From the NCBI GenBank assembly GCA_963921935.1, contig OY998178.1, positions 51,886,951-51,950,950 of the forward strand: a stretch of 64,000 nucleotides of DNA. The letters are read 5' to 3'. A program made the translations under genes and the position numbers. This DNA comes from Galeruca laticollis (taxonomy: Eukaryota; Arthropoda; Insecta; Coleoptera; Chrysomelidae). The notes beneath the pieces were generated by a model. That model was not told the DNA's origin. It did not search any database and saw only the letters and a program-made list of their open reading frames with translations. This document shows, one piece after another, positions 1 through 10,894 of this stretch. Each line of letters begins with the position of its first letter. Position 1 is the first letter of the stretch.

Positions 1-225
1 CCTGATGCCTCTTGTAGCCAAAACTCGGAGTGCACTCACAAAAGTAGTAACAATAATTATTCGCGTTCAACGTAGCGGCAGTGTTCGTTTACCTATATCG
101 TTAGACTAGTCTAAATACTCCGTTTATACAAAGACGATATGACAATACATTTAAAACAGAGCCGGCTTGAGCAACTTTGCATACTTTAACTAAAATGAAT
201 TGAGAAGGCCATTTTAGCCACAACT
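1..225. other. Unassigned left flank
   Basis: No coding remnant, inverted repeat or RNA gene is recognised here. The sequence runs directly into the reverse-transcriptase remnant that starts at about 226, so it may be an upstream part of the same old LINE that has decayed beyond recognition by eye. Confidence 0.4.
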
Positions 226-442
226 TACCATGAATTTTGAGAAAACACATTTTATACCCTTTGCAACTTACACTATAACACTACCCCATTAACATACTTT
301 AAACATACAAAACTGGGATGAAATAGTAGAGATAAAATACGCAAAATATATTACATATCTCGATGTAACTGTGGACCAGCACTTGAAATGGGATGAGCAC
401 GTGAATACAATTACGAAACCGGTAAGATACGTGCTATTAAAT
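226..442 (+). pseudogene. LINE reverse transcriptase fragment, left half (outermost layer of the nest)
   Basis: One forward frame reads as the end of a non-LTR reverse transcriptase palm and thumb. NFEKTHFIPF matches the usual N-x-x-KT-x-x-x-x-F segment. After one stop, ITYLDVTVDQHLKWDEHV matches the family's YLG-x-x-(I/L)D-x-x-L-x-W-x-x-H-(I/V) block, with D in place of the G. The frame stops being LINE-like exactly at the TTAA at 443-446, where a piggyBac-like terminus begins. The same protein resumes after 8252. Upstream palm motifs are not seen in the window. It is a relic of a Jockey/CR1-group LINE; the exact clade is not assignable by eye. Confidence 0.75.
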
Positions 443-482
443 TTAACCCTAGGATGCATAACATGAGTCTCAGAGACTCATG
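443..482 (+). repeat. piggyBac-1 left terminal repeat and palindrome
   Basis: TTAA plus CCCTAGGATGCATA is the terminal repeat. It is followed at 462-482 by the near-perfect 21-bp palindrome CATGAGTCT-CAG-AGACTCATG. The same block, ATGCATA-N-CATGAGTCT, recurs at 641-667 and, inverted, at 8190-8216. That arrangement fits a transposase-binding site. Confidence 0.85.
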
Positions 483-640
483 AACAAATTTAAACAGGTA
501 CAAATTCTAAGGTATTCTACCTACATCATTACTATTTTAAGAATTTGTTTATTATTAGTTTAAATGTATATCACTGTATTCATAACTTCTGTATTTCACA
601 AATTTTTACAAAAAAAATTTGTTTCCACTTACAGTCGCTA

Positions 641-667
641 AATGCATATCATGAGTCTGGCAGACAC
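641..667 (+). repeat. piggyBac-1 internal subterminal repeat
   Basis: AATGCATATCATGAGTCT followed by GGCAGAC is a third copy of the terminal palindrome unit of piggyBac element 1, about 180 bp inside the left end. piggyBac elements commonly have internal repeats of this kind that serve as extra transposase sites. The function here is inferred from position and similarity. Confidence 0.7.
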
Positions 668-728
668 TTGTTGGTTTTGACGGTTCTGTACTATTTATAT
701 CGGCAACTATGTATGTATTTATTCCAAT

Positions 729-742
729 GCGCATATGCAATT
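729..742 (+). repeat. 14-bp target-site duplication, copy at LINE 3' end
   Basis: GCGCATATGCAATT lies directly beside the T-run (743-747) that is the LINE poly(A) tail read from the other strand. It matches 6167-6180 at 13 of 14 bases. Confidence 0.85.
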
Positions 743-888
743 TTTTTCCGGAGCTGAAAAAATGCATCATACACGCAGCTCATTGCTGCGACTTGGACTT
801 CAACCAAGTAAAACAACACCTCCTCCGAGGGAGTTTGCTTTGGAACCGCTGGTTAGCATTACATCAAGGCAGCCCCGGTCTCATTTTC

Positions 889-3742
889 TTATGCCTGCTG
901 TACAGCTCTCTTTTGTCTCCCATATTCATCCTTTTCTTTTTGGCTCATAATATCTCTTATCATTTTATTTGTAGATTTCCATTTTTGCCTGCTCTCTAAC
1001 ATCTGAGTTACAGATATGTCCACTGTTAAATTGATGCCCACTACAAGAGACGTCGTTGTTCTACGTCGGTTCCATCTTTCGCAATGGAATATTTGTGTGT
1101 TCCACCGTATCCAAGCTGCTACAGTATTGACACATGTCGCAGTTAACGTGACCAAAACGTTTAGCGTATGTCCTGAAACATACGTGTGCCGTTAAAACTT
1201 GAGTTAAAAAGTAATCTGTTTCACGTGCTTACAGCTAATCCAAACTTCAATTTTGGGTATTACTCTTTTCGTCCACTGCACTTTTGTGGTTTCATTTTTC
1301 CACCTATGCTGCCAAATGGATAGGACTTCAACTCTGCCGGTTGCCTGTTTCCCGGCCTGAACTTCGTCTCTATTGTTGTATAGATATGTCCTTTCGCAAA
1401 CCATAAGGTCTATAGGTAATGTAGCTCTTACTACTTGCATCGCAACACATGAAACCGTATTGTATGCTGATGCTACCCGCAATAGCATCTTTCTTTGGGC
1501 TTTTTCCATTCGCTTTCTGTTTTTTTTTAATTGTTAAAGCCCTATTCCACACAGGAGCACCATGTAGTAGTATGTTGTGCATTACACTACACAACACAGC
1601 CCGTCGGCTACTTCTTGGTCATCCAATATTAGTCATGAGCCTTATTAGCCTAGAGACCTTTTCTTCAGCCTCTTGTGCCGTAACCTCAATGTGTTTGCCA
1701 AAGCGCGTCTTCTGATCGATAGTTATCCCTAAATATTTGATTGTTTTCGCCGGGGAGACATTTATGCCTTGAAAATTAAAAACTACTTCTTCCCTGTCTC
1801 GTTTACCTCTAAGTATCACTGCTTCGGTTTTATCTGGTACTAGTGTTAATTTATGAGTAACATTAGATCATTCGTGAATCCTATGCAGCAAGCGTCATCT
1901 GTGAGGTCCAAACCTAGTACATCATCATAGAGAATATTCCATAGAAGCGGTCCTAAGACCGAGCCCTGTGGTACCCCTGCGGTAACTTCTATGGCATCAC
2001 CTTTTCCAACAGTAATCTTTCTATTTTTTAGGTAGCTAGATATGATGTTTATGAGATAGCTAGATATATTTCTTTCTCGTAGTTTCTTCATGATAATGCT
2101 ATGACGGGCCGAGTTAAACGCGTTTTTAACATCTACCGTTATTAACACACACCATTTCTGTTTGTATTCTTCCGCCATTTCCTTCATGGCCTCCGGAGCT
2201 TGTACAGCTGACTTTCTTCTTTGAAACCCATACTGATACTTACGTAGGCCTCCCTTTTTTCCAATTCAGCCGTTAAACTATTTCTGATGAGTGTTTCCAT
2301 AAGTTCGCTAATTGTATTCAGCATACAAAGTGGTCTATACGAATTTGCTCTTTTTTGCGCCTTTTAGTATTAATATAATTTTAGCCAGTTTCCATTCCTC
2401 GGGGAAGGACTGTGACATTAGCACACTATTCATAGTACTCAGAATCAGCTCAGGGAATTTAGAAGCAACCAGTTTGATTTCTTCCGTTGGAATTTTGTCC
2501 AGTCCAGGAGCCTTTCTGTTCTTCATGCTAATAATGTAGGTCTCAAGTTCCTGGTTCGTGAAGGGGTTTATGTTTTTATCGTTCTCTACCATTTCCCAGC
2601 TGTCAGCCTCAAATGAGAAAATGTGAGACACAATTTCTCTTTTCTTATCGGTACTGAAGTGATAGGGCACCAATGTATTGAACCTTTTTGCTACAATTTC
2701 GTACGCATCTCCCCATATATTGTTATCCAGATCTTGGCGTAGTTCATTCCAATATTCCTTTTTCGCTTCTTTTATCATTTTTCTTAATTCAGTCTTTATT
2801 GTTTTAAATAGATTCTCTAAGTCCTCTACGCCATCTATTCTTCGTGTTTTTGCTCTAGTTGAGTTCCTCCTAAATCTTATGAATTCTGCCCTTTTTTCAC
2901 CTATTTTTTCATTCCACCAGTATGGGTTGTTCATAGTTTTTCTATCAGTATTTGTGAAGTTTTTGTATGCTTGTTGCATCCATTTGCTTAGCATCTGATA
3001 AGTAGGTTCCAAATTATTTCTGCAGATTAGTCCGATGTTGTCAGTAAAAGCATCCCAATCTACAGTGGTATTTCCTAAAGTTTTCATTAATTTCAAAATA
3101 TATGAAATTATGTTGTGTCAATGATTCATCCTCTAAGACTTCCCAATTTGCTATTTTTCCTGCAATATTGTTTGTTGAAATTGTCACGTCAATGTAGGAT
3201 TCACTGTTTCCTCTCACAAATGTAGGCTTTATCCCGGTATTATGCACAACCATGTCTAGCTCCGAGATCCATTCCATCCAGTGTTCTCCTTTTTTGTCGG
3301 TTTTGGGTGAACCCTACATAGGAGATTTGGTGTTTATGTCTCCAAGTACAATGTAATCGGTTTTACTACGCTTAACGTATCCCATTATTTTATCTGATTC
3401 ATTGTTATAATCCCTTAGCATTATATTGGGAGATATGTAGCAACCAATCATAGAAAAGTTTCTCATTTTCATCATTACAAACCCCTCTCCTCTTACATGT
3501 TTTACTATGTCCATACCTTTATTTATGATTAATATAGCCACATCCGTCCTCTTGTCTGTAAGCCAGTCTTGGCCTTCTACCCGCTTTTTGTTCGATTCAC
3601 AAACAACTAGTATGTCGACATTCCTTTGCACGGCCGGTGCGTATGCCATGTCCTGTGCTGCATAGGCCCTACCCACATTTATTTGTAATATTTTTTTATT
3701 GTGATTATGCTTTATTTCTACCCCTACCATATACTGCCTCAC
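889..3742 (-). pseudogene. R1-type ORF2: endonuclease and reverse transcriptase, inactivated
   Basis: Read from the minus strand, the order is as follows. First is an endonuclease start with LQINVGRAYAAQDMAY, close to the LQ-x-N-x-x-R-x-x-A-x-x-D of R1-group enzymes, with VLGDINTKSPM near 3320. Next come the RT N-terminal region with APGLDKIPTEEI near 2500, the palm (VDVKNAFNSARH and GVPQGSVLGPLLWNILYDDV, 2187-1846) and the thumb (KYLGITID, about 1750). A C-terminal finger reads CDMCQYC...H near 1110. The catalytic FADD has become FTND near 1880, so polymerase activity would be lost even without the frameshifts. Several pieces lie in different frames. Normally the protein nicks target DNA and copies its own RNA there. 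Confidence 0.88.
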
Positions 3743-5638
3743 TTGCTTTGGCTTCTATCAGTTTTCTGTATACTGGGCACCTAGTTTGCAAGTTAGGCAA
3801 AACTATTGTTTGTGCAGTCCTTTGCCCTATGGTTTTCTTTACTACATTTAAGACATATCTCCAGTGCATTAGCTTGTGTGATGCCCGTATTCTAGGCATC
3901 TATAGCATCTGGTAGGGTTTACTCGCAGTCGCACCCTTCAGGTTACCCAGCCGATTCGTATATTCCCTCTTTTTATGAGCTCTATCGCCATCCCTTTCCT
4001 TAATACGACCGTAGCGTTTTGGCTACCTCCTTGGCTAAGTCGTATCAATAAAACTCTTACCTCGCCTTCGGCATTTGCGTTTCCTACGCTTTTTCGCACA
4101 GCTTCCTCGATTTCCTGTTTATTTATATCCCCATCAACATTAGGGATGTAGACTATATCATCACTACTTTTGATACTGACCCGCGTATTGTCATTTTTGC
4201 TCTGGATTTCCCTTTTCAAAGCATCAACTTTGTCATTGTCTCCCTGGATTTCCAACATGACATCCTCTTTGGTAGTTTCTTTAATTGATCTGACTTGGAT
4301 CCCAGCTGCGTCGATATCGACACTACGGTACGCAGAATGTTTGCGTATTCTTCACCTCCCGGTTTCATAATGATCATCTCTGCCCTGGATTGTTCCTCAC
4401 TTCTAAACGATTTATGTCTTTTTTTCCATTTGGAGTTTTCCATAGCAGTCACTTCTACCTTTATTTCAGTTCCACGGAATACGTACTCCGCACATTTTCT
4501 TACGTATGGTATATCCACATTACCCAACGCAATCAGCTTAATTTCCTTAGTATCTGGTTGCAGCTCTTTTTGCAGACTATTTATAGAAGCATACAGTTTG
4601 CATATGTCATTTACTCCCTCTGGTTTTACATCATATGGTAGTAAATATAGATCTTACTTTCTATTAGCTCTTCTTCTATTACCACGGCTAATTCTGGAAA
4701 ATTATGCATTATGTCCTCAGTCCCTTTCCCAGTAAAGGAGTCTTCCCGTTTTACTATGGCAGCCATATCGCCTTTATATTCTTTAATAGTTTCTGATCTT
4801 GTAGCTTCTGTATTGATAAAGCAGGTTTTTGGCCATTTATGGTCTATTATTTAGAAAGTCCCTCCCACTCCGTTTTATTTCTCATCTGGGTCTCAATTTC
4901 TTCTTTCATTTTCGCTATTAGCTCAGTTACTTCTCTTTTTATGTCGTCCTCACTAACTTGCACCCCTACATCTAGTGTACTCTTTCTCGGGGTAATTGTT
5001 TCATCTGTCGGTTACATTGCTGTGGCAGTGGGTTTTTCTTCTTCTCCGTTACTGTACTTTTTAAAGTGGCATAACTATTCTCCAGGATAGCCATTTCTCT
5101 ATTTAGCATATCTACTATATTTCCGATACCTCTTGTTGTGCTTGTGATCTCAACTTTAGTTTTGGTACTTTCCTTCACTTGTTCCTTCAGTTCCTCAGTT
5201 TTCTTTGTTCTCTACTATGCCTAAAACCGCCGCCATCTCACTATTAATTTCTTCTATACAGACACCTTCTTGCCATTCTCTCTTCCTTGTCTTTTTGGTT
5301 GGAGTTTTTTCCTTTATATCCGTTGCCTCTTGTCTTTTGTATATAGGGATCGTTTCTATCTCCTCATCCTGCCATTCCTCGCTATCTACTGCAACAACCG
5401 ATTTGTCGGGTACTTCCCTTGGTGTAGAGAAAACGTCATCTTTTCCATGTATTAAATCACTTTTATTTCCCGGCGGTGTTCTATGTAATGACGAGCGGCG
5501 TACACTAGGGTCAGTTTCATTCTCCCACGCATATTTACCAGCATTTTGTTCCAATATCTCTTTTCCAATTTATTCCCTATCTGCTTTTTTCTGATTTTCC
5601 ACCTCAGCCTTATTTGTTTTATTGTTTAGATTCTCCAT
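3705..5638 (-). pseudogene. R1-type ORF1 (gag-like RNA-binding protein), inactivated
   Basis: The likely start is the ATG at 5638-5636, in frame with a long hydrophilic, charged N-terminal region. An early stop and several frameshifts follow. The C-terminal part contains the conserved R1-group stretch VRVLLIRL...ATVVLRKGMAIELIKRG and GNIRIGWV (4065-3940), then CCHC knuckles in broken frames: CYRCLEYGH near 3905, CLKCSKENHRAKDC near 3850 and a third Cys pair near 3800. Such proteins package the element RNA. It ends just before ORF2, the usual R1 arrangement. Strong family fit; no intact product. Confidence 0.82.
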
Positions 5639-6166
5639 TTAACGTTCCACGAGTCGCTAGGGAGTTTCTGTCAATTCCTACAGAGCTCCGCATGTAGGAA
5701 TAAGGCCTTGCTTCGGTTGGAGACCTCCGCCTACTCCACCATATCCTCGCCATAACTGGTAGAGACCGTTTGCGACCGCTCTTTTGTGGAGCAATTCAGT
5801 GCATCGACATGGTCAACATCTTCACTTCTGGATTTTTTTCGCTGGTGTTCTCCATCGGGACTCTTGTGTCTGGGTTACCATACCGTATCCGAAGTGTCCC
5901 AGTTTTTCGGCGCCGGGAACCCGCCGTTCGCCCCCGTTCTAGTTAGGATTTGTCGGTGTGTTCGGATATAATCTGGGCTGGCTTGCTCTTTTACTCGATT
6001 TTACTAGTGTCACCTATTCTTCATCAGTGAGCTCGCCAGTGCCCCACTGGCGATTTATGAGCTGTTTCTTAGCTTCACACCCTTCTTCCCGTCCTTACGG
6101 CTCGAGAAAAGAGGGAGTTACTCGGCCACTCCACCTTCGTCGAGGTCCTACAGCTCCTCGGAGTGG
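5639..6166 (-). promoter_or_regulatory. 5' untranslated/promoter region of the R1-type LINE
   Basis: About 530 bp between the 5' target duplication and the first ORF1 ATG has no coding match and is relatively GC-rich. LINEs carry an internal promoter in this position. No promoter motif could be pinned down, so the role is inferred from position only. Confidence 0.45.
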
Positions 6167-6180
6167 GCGCATGTGCAATT
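6167..6180 (+). repeat. 14-bp target-site duplication, copy at LINE 5' end
   Basis: GCGCATGTGCAATT differs from 729-742 by one transition. It marks the upstream boundary of the R1-type LINE. Sequence to the right is piggyBac-1. Confidence 0.85.
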
Positions 6181-6394
6181 AACACGTGATTTTTATCATT
6201 TGTTTTGGTTTGTTCTTTTCTAGAAGTAAACCTAAAACAATAGTGATCACAGTTTCCAAAGACTTTTATATGTAATTTTATTGTGCAATACTGGTAAGTT
6301 ATTTTTGTAAGAGTTTAGGTTAGGTTATTATTTACAAAAACTACAAAATCTCAATATTTATAAGTTTTTTTTTGTTCTTTACATAGTGTAAATT

Positions 6395-8092
6395 ATGTCT
6401 TCAACCAGTACATCTAGAAAACGATCAATACGACCTAGTGACTCTAATTTTGAGGAAAGTTTGATAACATGGTATGAAGAAAATGATGAGAATATTGTTA
6501 AATGAAATTGACTGTCTCGAATATTGTTGTTAGTGAAAGTGATACATCAGACACTGACGAACAATATCAACCACCTGAAGGATCTAGTGACACTGGAGAA
6601 AGCTCTCCAGATAGCGAAACAGAAAGTATTCCAGATCTAACTCACCTTCAGACGTCTCAAATGGTACGTTTTTTGGAAGAAATAATTTTGTGTGGAATTC
6701 TACTCAGCCCTCACAAGGAAAGGTAAGATTACACAATATAGTAAGATTTACATCAGGACCTCAAAGACGAAATCAAGTTTGCTGTATCAGAGATGCATGG
6801 GATAAATTTATTACGCCTGAAATTGTTGATGAAATAATAGTTTGTACTACTCCAGAAGCAAAACGCGAATTTGAAAAAAAAGTAAGATTTGGAGACCAAT
6901 CGAAAGAGATGAGATGGATGCTTATTCTGTTTACTATTGTTGGCTGGTGTTGAAAAAAACTGGGATATTCCTGTAAGAGAATTATTTCTTGATAATATGT
7001 CGAATCCAATGTACAAAGCTGCAATGGCAGGAAATCGTTTTGAAAATATAAAAAAGTATCTTTATTTCGATGACAAAAGAAGTCGTTCGGTTAGACTTGA
7101 AACTGATAAATTTGCTCATATTCGCCATATATGGGAATTATTTTTAATTCAGTGCCGAACATGCAGTACATGCTCTCAAAGCCAGCAAAATATGGAATGA
7201 AGTTTTTTGGCTTTGTGAAAGTGGAACAGGATATGCCATTGATGGACAAGTATATTGGGGGGTCAACCTGAAGAACCAGTAAAGCACAACGTAGCAGAAA
7301 ATGTTGTGAAAGCTCTAACTGTTTCCATAAAAAACTGAGGACGGAACTTAACAGTTTACAATTTTTTTTACAAGTATTTCACTAACAGAACGTCTGCTGC
7401 TTATTGGAATAACTTGTGTGGGAACTTTGCGCGAAAACAAGAAGGAAATTCCTAAAAAGTTTCAAGCCTCTAAGGAAAGAAGTGTTTATTCCTCTATTTT
7501 TGGTTTCAATGAATAATTGAGGTTAGTGAGCTATGTACCAAAAAAGAATAAATCTATGCTACTTCCTAGCTCGATGCATCACGACGATTCAGTAGATAAT
7601 GAGAGTACTAGAAAAAAATCAGAAATAATTAAATTCTATAATAAAACTAAAGGAGGTGTTGATCATATGGATCAAAGGATAGGCAACTATACCACAAAGC
7701 GACAAACAAAACGATGTCCTGTCGCAGTTTGGTACAACATAATGGATTTAGCAGCTCTAAATGCTTACTTTATGTACACCCTTGAAAATAAAAATTTTCA
7801 CGATGGAAATACTAACAAGAGAAGAAATTTCATCAAAGACCGAATTAGTGTTACCATTTACGAGAAGAAGAGCACAAAACCCAAAACTTCCAAATACAGT
7901 AAGAAGTAGTATGAAACTTTTTATTACGCTTTCGGAAGAAGAGAATATCTTAGTCGGTTCAGTTTTGAAAAAGAAAAGAAGATGTTCGCAATGTCCTACA
8001 CGAATTGGAAGAATGAGTACACTGACTTGTACTAAGTGTAATAAATCAACGTGCAAAGAACAGTGTTTTAGTATACACAATATGCTTGAATA
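6395..8092 (+). pseudogene. piggyBac-1 transposase, inactivated
   Basis: The start is taken as the ATG at 6395 (MSSTSTSRKRS...), the first in an acidic N-terminal region; the frame stops at once and shifts. Family landmarks follow: AWDKFITPEIVDEII near 6800, NPMYKAAMAGNRFENIKKYL near 7010, KPAKYGMKF near 7185, NKTKGGVDHMDQ near 7640, then the C-terminal Cys-rich domain CSQC...CTKCNKSTCKEQC at 7990-8060. The segment that normally holds the first catalytic Asp, just before KPAKYG, is missing. At least four frame breaks separate the pieces. Normally it cuts and pastes at TTAA. Dead copy. Confidence 0.88.
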
Positions 8093-8188
8093 ACAAATTT
8101 TAATATGTATTTCAATTTCTAATGCTTGTTTTTAACCTATTATTATGATAAATATACGTAAAATATAAATTGGTGTTTTTTTTAAATA

Positions 8189-8252
8189 AGAGTCTTGCAG
8201 ACTCATGCTATGCATTCTTGTCAAGAATGTCATCTATGCATCCCAGGGTTAA
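8189..8252 (-). repeat. piggyBac-1 right terminal repeat with two hairpins
   Basis: Reading inward from TTAA (8249-8252) on the minus strand: CCCTGGGATGCATA, then the palindrome CATTCTTGACAAGAATG (8212-8228 region), then ATGCATAGCATGAGTCT with GCAAGACTC. The last block is the inverted counterpart of 451-480 and 641-667. The right end therefore has two palindromic units where the left end shows one at the tip. Confidence 0.85.
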
Positions 8253-9030
8253 ATATTTAAAAAAAGTTTTAGGCATAAAATAGTTATAGGTAATCTACTA
8301 TTCACTTATAGAATCTCGATTGCAATACGGAATTTTGGGATGGGGAGGGATTCTTTCAACCCACTTAAATAAGATAAACGTATTGCAAAAAAAGATTCTG
8401 AGGATTATTTTCAATAAACCATACCTGTATCCTTCAACTCAATTATTTAAGAAAAGTGTTTTTATGACTATTCGACACAGTATATCTATAATATTGCTAA
8501 GTATGTGTTCATCATTAAAGTATGTTTAATTAAATAGAGCTCAAATATGAAACGCACCCATAAGGATAATAAATACGTTCAAATGCCCGTAATAAACAAG
8601 TCAGTCGGCCCTTTCAATATTTCATAGCTGCCAAATTTTATAATTTTTTGCCACAAATGTACAAATGATACATCTCTACACTAAACAATATTTAAGAAAT
8701 GAATTAAACATTTTATATACAGCTGTTTGACAATAATAAAAAATGTTGTGACAGATTTACTTTGAATTTTATTCAAAAATTATTGTCAGTCACATTTGTG
8801 TTCTGAATGATACTTATCTTCCATTTTATAATTTATTTAGACATAGATGATGTAGAAAAGTTGATTGAGGGGTGAGTTTTGTACATTTTTCCCTACAACC
8901 TATTGGTTAGGGATCTCGTTTTAGTTTATTCAAAGTTTGTCTTTTTTTCTATTCTTTAATGAAATTGAGTATTCATGTATAGTGGATCTTTGTGAATATT
9001 TTTTGAACTGAATAAACTTATATTAGTATT
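8251..9030 (+). pseudogene. LINE reverse transcriptase fragment, right half, with 3' untranslated region
   Basis: Immediately after the piggyBac-1 right TTAA the frame reads KYLKKVLGIK, two stops, then VIYYSLIESRLQYG, GILGWGG and LQKKILRIIF, the standard C-terminal part of Jockey/CR1-group reverse transcriptases. It continues in decayed form (NKQVSRPFQYF, FYNFLPQMYK) to about 8700. The left half at 226-442 ends at the matching point of the protein, so the two were one gene before the TTAA insertion; they now differ by one base of phase. A non-coding tail with an ATAA-rich end near 9010-9030 fits a LINE 3' end. Confidence 0.78.
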
Positions 9031-9044
9031 ATGATACACAAACG

Positions 9045-10675
9045 AATCGGGCATCTCGTAGCAAGAATGAAGGCAATATCAGCAAGAATCATATATATTG
9101 TCCTGCAAATATCACAAAAATAGTCTCTATATTATTCTGGTACATCCCCTACAAGCGCCTCGAGTGAAGAAGATATAGAACAACTATACGAAGACATATC
9201 AAAAGCTCAAAAATCCAAAAAATCACATTATGAAATAATGATAGGTGATTTCAATGCCAAAATATGTAAAAGACACAGCTAATGGTCAACATCGAGAAAA
9301 ATTCGGTCTAGGAACCGCAAACAAGCGAGGAGAAATGTTGCTGAATTACCTACTAAATGAAAAGTTATTTTGCATCATTTCTGGCTTTCAAAAACCAGAG
9401 AGAAGACGTTGGACATGGCGAAGTCCTGATTCAGTAACTAAAAAGGAAATGGACTATGTATTAATTAACAACGAAAACGTTATAAAAGACGTAACAGTCT
9501 TACATAGACTAAACACCGGCAGCAATCATAGAGTGCTGAGGGCAAAGGTAGAAATAAATACCAAGGCATAATGGAACAGAACCTAATAAAACAACCAAAA
9601 GTTCCCACTGTAGACATTATCAAACAAAATTCCCAAGAATATCAAACTGAACTTGATAAGACACTACCCGACGTTAAAAGTCTCAAAGTAATAGATTTTA
9701 ATATGCTGGAAAACAGGATATCGACTGCTATCACCACAGCCATGAGAAATATATGTTTCACGAGGAGACTCAAGAAAAAAGACAAATTAAAAAAAAAAAA
9801 ACTTATGGAGAAAAGAAGAATAATGTCCAAAGGAACTAATGAATACCGCCAAATAAACAAAGCCATAAGAGACAATTCAAGAAACTCAAATACGGTGCTA
9901 ATAAACTCGGTATTGAAAACAACAAAAACATGAAACTTCTAAAATCACAAAACACCATGAGAAGAACAAGAATATTCCAACTGAAGGATCAAGGTGGGAA
10001 TATCAAGGAGGAAACGGTAGAGCGTTTTTACGAGTCGTTGTATTCACAAGTAAACCCAGACCCCCGGAGGAAACTCAAAGCGAATTACGAACGTGGGTTC
10101 AGAAGACACGCCGGATATTACCAACGTCAAGGATGAAATATGGCAAAACACCAGGTGAAGATGATCATTGAAATGATAAAATTCGGAGGACATATGGCAA
10201 AACGCACTCTAAATAAAAGAGGATACATTGAAACTAGATAACTATCGCCCCATAAATCTATTACTCCATTCATACAAGTTATCTACAAAAATAATTAGTA
10301 TTAGACTCACAAATCACAAATTAACTTGACGAATGTCAACCACCAGAACAAGCAGGTTTAGGACGAGGCTACAGCACTGTAGAGCGCATTTAAATAATAC
10401 GTCTGCTTATGAAAAAATGTAATGAATATAATGTTCCCCGCCTTCTTGCGGAGATGGGCTGGACATGTTGATCCACAAGACGAATCAAGATGGTCAAAAC
10501 ATATTCTCCACTGGAGACCAAGAGCGCATAAGTGAAGTATCGGGAGACCACCAAGACGATGGCAAGGCCACATCATAGAGGTAGCAGGAACAAGATGGCA
10601 CCAACTGGCGCAAAATAGGGACCTATGGAGAGTACGAGGGGAGACCTATGTCCAGGAGTAGTAATTAGAGCTTGC
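9045..10675 (+). pseudogene. RTE-clade LINE, 5'-truncated and internally deleted
   Basis: The endonuclease C-terminal half is visible: EEDIEQLYEDI and MIGDFNAKI (GDFNAK is its conserved catalytic motif) near 9170-9265, then KRGEMLLNYLLNE, RRRWTWRSPD and EMDYVLI, and SNHRVLRAKV near 9530. A linker follows (9571-9933), then a scrap of RT fingers (LDNYRPINLL near 10230). The palm with its YADD motif is deleted. The classic RTE C-terminal end is present at 10438-10660: RWAGHVDPQDESRW, GRPPRRWQGHI and GTRWHQLAQNRDLW. It lies head-to-tail behind the 3' end of the preceding LINE. Confidence 0.85.
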
Positions 10676-10894
10676 TGAAGAAGAATAGTTATTATAATCA
10701 TCCGTATTTGTCGAAGATAGATATTTTTGTATCTAGAATGCGAAATGATACTTTTTTGTTTAAGAATGGAAGTTATTTTGCCGAGCTTCAATGAGTCCAT
10801 AATAAATATAGGTTGTTTATAAAACCACTGTCACAGTGATTGTTCTAAAGTCATTTTTCTAAAGTGTTTAATTAGAAGTGACCTCTGAAAGTGA
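10676..10894. other. Intergenic spacer between RTE remnant and Crypton remnant
   Basis: This AT-rich spacer shows no recognised coding motif. It may contain the 5' untranslated region of the recombinase remnant that begins near 10895. Confidence 0.4.

Larger units (their letters stand above)
743..6166 (-). mobile_element. Full-length R1-clade LINE nested in piggyBac-1
   Basis: This is a 5.4-kb minus-strand non-LTR retrotransposon with both R1-type reading frames: ORF1 with CCHC knuckles; ORF2 with an apurinic-type endonuclease, a reverse transcriptase and a C-terminal Cys/His finger. The length matches full-length R1-group elements. It is flanked by a 14-bp duplication (729-742 and 6167-6180), the size known for R1. 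The tail is a short A-run, seen as Ts at 743-747. The target is the interior of a piggyBac transposon, not the 28S rDNA site used by canonical R1. Both reading frames contain stops and frameshifts. Confidence 0.9.
443..8252 (+). mobile_element. piggyBac-like transposon 1, interrupted by an R1-type LINE
   Basis: The element is bounded by the TTAA target duplication that is diagnostic of piggyBac transposons (443-446 and 8249-8252). Its terminal inverted repeats read TTAACCCTAGGATGCATA on the left and TTAACCCTGGGATGCATA on the right (reversed), 17 of 18 matching. It encodes a degraded piggyBac transposase on the plus strand. Subtracting the nested LINE (743-6166) and one 14-bp target copy leaves about 2.4 kb, a normal piggyBac length. 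Subterminal repeats ATGCATA-N-CATGAGTCT occur near both ends. The transposase is dead, so the copy cannot move autonomously. Confidence 0.9.

Noticed and set aside
743..6166. Evidence that the window is near rDNA, because of the R1-type LINE
   Set aside because: The insertion lies in a piggyBac transposon and no rRNA sequence is recognisable anywhere in the window.
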